A stretch of DNA of 7,265 nt, taken from Thermodesulfobacteriota bacterium (GTDB taxonomy: Bacteria; Desulfobacterota_D; UBA1144; Nemesobacterales; UBA2774). Under the pieces are notes generated by a model. That model had not been told where the DNA came from. It searched no databases and worked only from the letters and a program-made list of their open reading frames with translations. Below are positions 6,290 through 7,265 of the stretch, piece by piece. The DNA is taken from contig JBCCIH010000127.1 in the NCBI GenBank assembly GCA_039028315.1, positions 1-7,265 on the forward strand, in the 5' to 3' direction. The translations under genes and the position numbers were made by a program. Each line of letters opens with the position of its first letter. Within the stretch, counting starts at the first letter, position 1.

Positions 6290-7265
6290 TTGGAAGTAAA
6301 GAGAGACCCGGAGGATACTATTCCTACAAAAAATGACAGCTCTTATAGCGCCGAACAAATCAAGGTTCTACCCGGTTTAGAAGCCGTTAGAAAACGCCCT
6401 GATATGTATATTGGCGACACCAGTTCAAGGGGTTTTCATCACCTTGTTTTTGAAGTTCTTGATAACAGCGTTGACGAAGCTCTTGCAGGTTTCTGCGATA
6501 AAATCGTAGTCACTATCCATGTCGACGGCAGCCTCACAGTTGAAGACAATGGGCGCGGAATTCCTGTGGATAAACACGAGGAAACTGGAAAATCTGCGGC
6601 TGAAGTTGTTATGACAATGCTTCATGCCGGCGGAAAGTTTGAAGGTAAAGTCTATCAGGTCTCTGGCGGACTACACGGAGTGGGCGTGACCGTAGTTAAT
6701 GCGCTATCTGAATACCTTGTTCTTGAGATCAGAAGAGAAGGAAAGGTTTGGTATCAAAGATACGAGCGAAGCGAGGCAGTAACAGAGCTTAAATCTACTG
6801 GGAAAACTGACAGGTCCGGGACCAAAATTAGATTTAAACCCGATGATACGATATTTGAAGTAACTGAGTTTAACTACGACACACTTGCTCATAGGATAAG
6901 AGAGCTTGCGTTTTTAAACAAAGGGCTAGTAATTCAGATTGTAGATGAGCGCACCGGTAAAGACCAGGAGTTTTACTACGAAGGCGGAATCGTTGCATTT
7001 ATTGATGAGCTAAATAGAAATAAAAAGCCGCTTCATCCTGAACCCATTTACGTCTCAGGAGAGAAAGACGATATAATAGTTGAAGTTGCACTTCAGTACA
7101 ACGACAGCTACTCAGAGACAATATTCTCATACGCCAATAACATAAACAACATTGAGGGCGGGACCCATCTTACAGGCTTTAGAGGTGCTCTCACCAGAAC
7201 AGTAAATAAATACGCTGAAGACAAGGGGCTTGTTAAAAACGCTAAAGTCTCACTTAGCGGTGAGG
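6290..7265 (+). CDS. gyrB: DNA gyrase subunit B, 3' end cut by window
   Basis: GyrB is the ATPase subunit of DNA gyrase, which introduces negative supercoils as a GyrA2GyrB2 tetramer. The first 325 codons are present and cover the GHKL ATPase domain and most of the transducer domain. Motifs are RPDMYIGD, EVLDNSVDEALAG with Glu55, Asn59 and Asp62 (E. coli E42, N46, D49), VEDNGRGIP with Asp86 (D73), SGGLHGVGVTVVNALS for ATP-lid binding, and SGT with Thr178 (T165). The transducer region shows GGTHLTGFRGALTR. Every residue is offset by 13 from E. coli, so the N-terminus from TTG 6290 has a short charged extension. These motifs favour GyrB over ParE, though ParE is the alternative without the C-terminal part. 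It has its own promoter and sits next to dcd rather than in the common dnaA-dnaN-recF-gyrB cluster. The frame is open to the window edge. Confidence 0.96.
   Translation, partial: MEVKRDPEDTIPTKNDSSYSAEQIKVLPGLEAVRKRPDMYIGDTSSRGFHHLVFEVLDNSVDEALAGFCDKIVVTIHVDGSLTVEDNGRGIPVDKHEETGKSAAEVVMTMLHAGGKFEGKVYQVSGGLHGVGVTVVNALSEYLVLEIRREGKVWYQRYERSEAVTELKSTGKTDRSGTKIRFKPDDTIFEVTEFNYDTLAHRIRELAFLNKGLVIQIVDERTGKDQEFYYEGGIVAFIDELNRNKKPLHPEPIYVSGEKDDIIVEVALQYNDSYSETIFSYANNINNIEGGTHLTGFRGALTRTVNKYAEDKGLVKNAKVSLSGE

Noticed and set aside
1..7265. An undescribed multi-gene system such as defence, secretion or a biosynthetic cluster
   Set aside because: Six of the seven genes are recognised housekeeping genes with intact key motifs, and the seventh is a known uncharacterised family. 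Nothing indicates mobile or accessory DNA.

Overview
This is an ordinary bacterial housekeeping segment of a Gram-negative-type genome, roughly 40-45% G+C by eye. It is densely packed and every gene is on the + strand. The run tgt-yajC-secD-secF is a widespread proteobacterial and 'deltaproteobacterial' gene order. SecD and SecF as separate proteins, a YajC subunit, and a four-cysteine element in PheS fit a Desulfobacterota-like or related deep Gram-negative lineage. I cannot place it further from the sequence alone. I see no mobile element, CRISPR array, rRNA or tRNA, and no convincing undescribed multi-gene system.

Layout. Positions 2-979 hold the 3' nine-tenths of tgt (queuosine tRNA modification), cut by the window edge. 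Then come yajC (984-1373), secD (1373-2971) and secF (2997-3911), which make the accessory complex that uses the proton-motive force to help SecYEG finish protein export. A small DUF456-family membrane protein (3926-4435) and pheS (4440-5459) follow with gaps of only 14 and 4 nt. The first six genes therefore look like one transcription unit. pheS is not followed by pheT, so the other half of phenylalanyl-tRNA synthetase must be encoded elsewhere.

An 88-nt gap (5460-5547) follows. It has a weak AT-rich hairpin with a T tract at the pheS stop codon and a 10-bp inverted repeat that ends on the dcd ribosome-binding site. dcd (5548-6102) encodes dCTP deaminase, which supplies dUMP for thymidylate synthesis. 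A 187-nt gap (6103-6289) carries a good extended -10 promoter and short repeats, followed by the first 325 codons of gyrB (6290 to the window end), which starts with TTG.

The points most worth a second look are small. The Tgt zinc-binding His appears replaced by Cys. YajC carries a lipobox-type signal peptide. pheS lacks pheT. The DUF456 glycine zipper is written as a 12-nt tandem repeat. The dcd leader has an inverted repeat next to its Shine-Dalgarno sequence.
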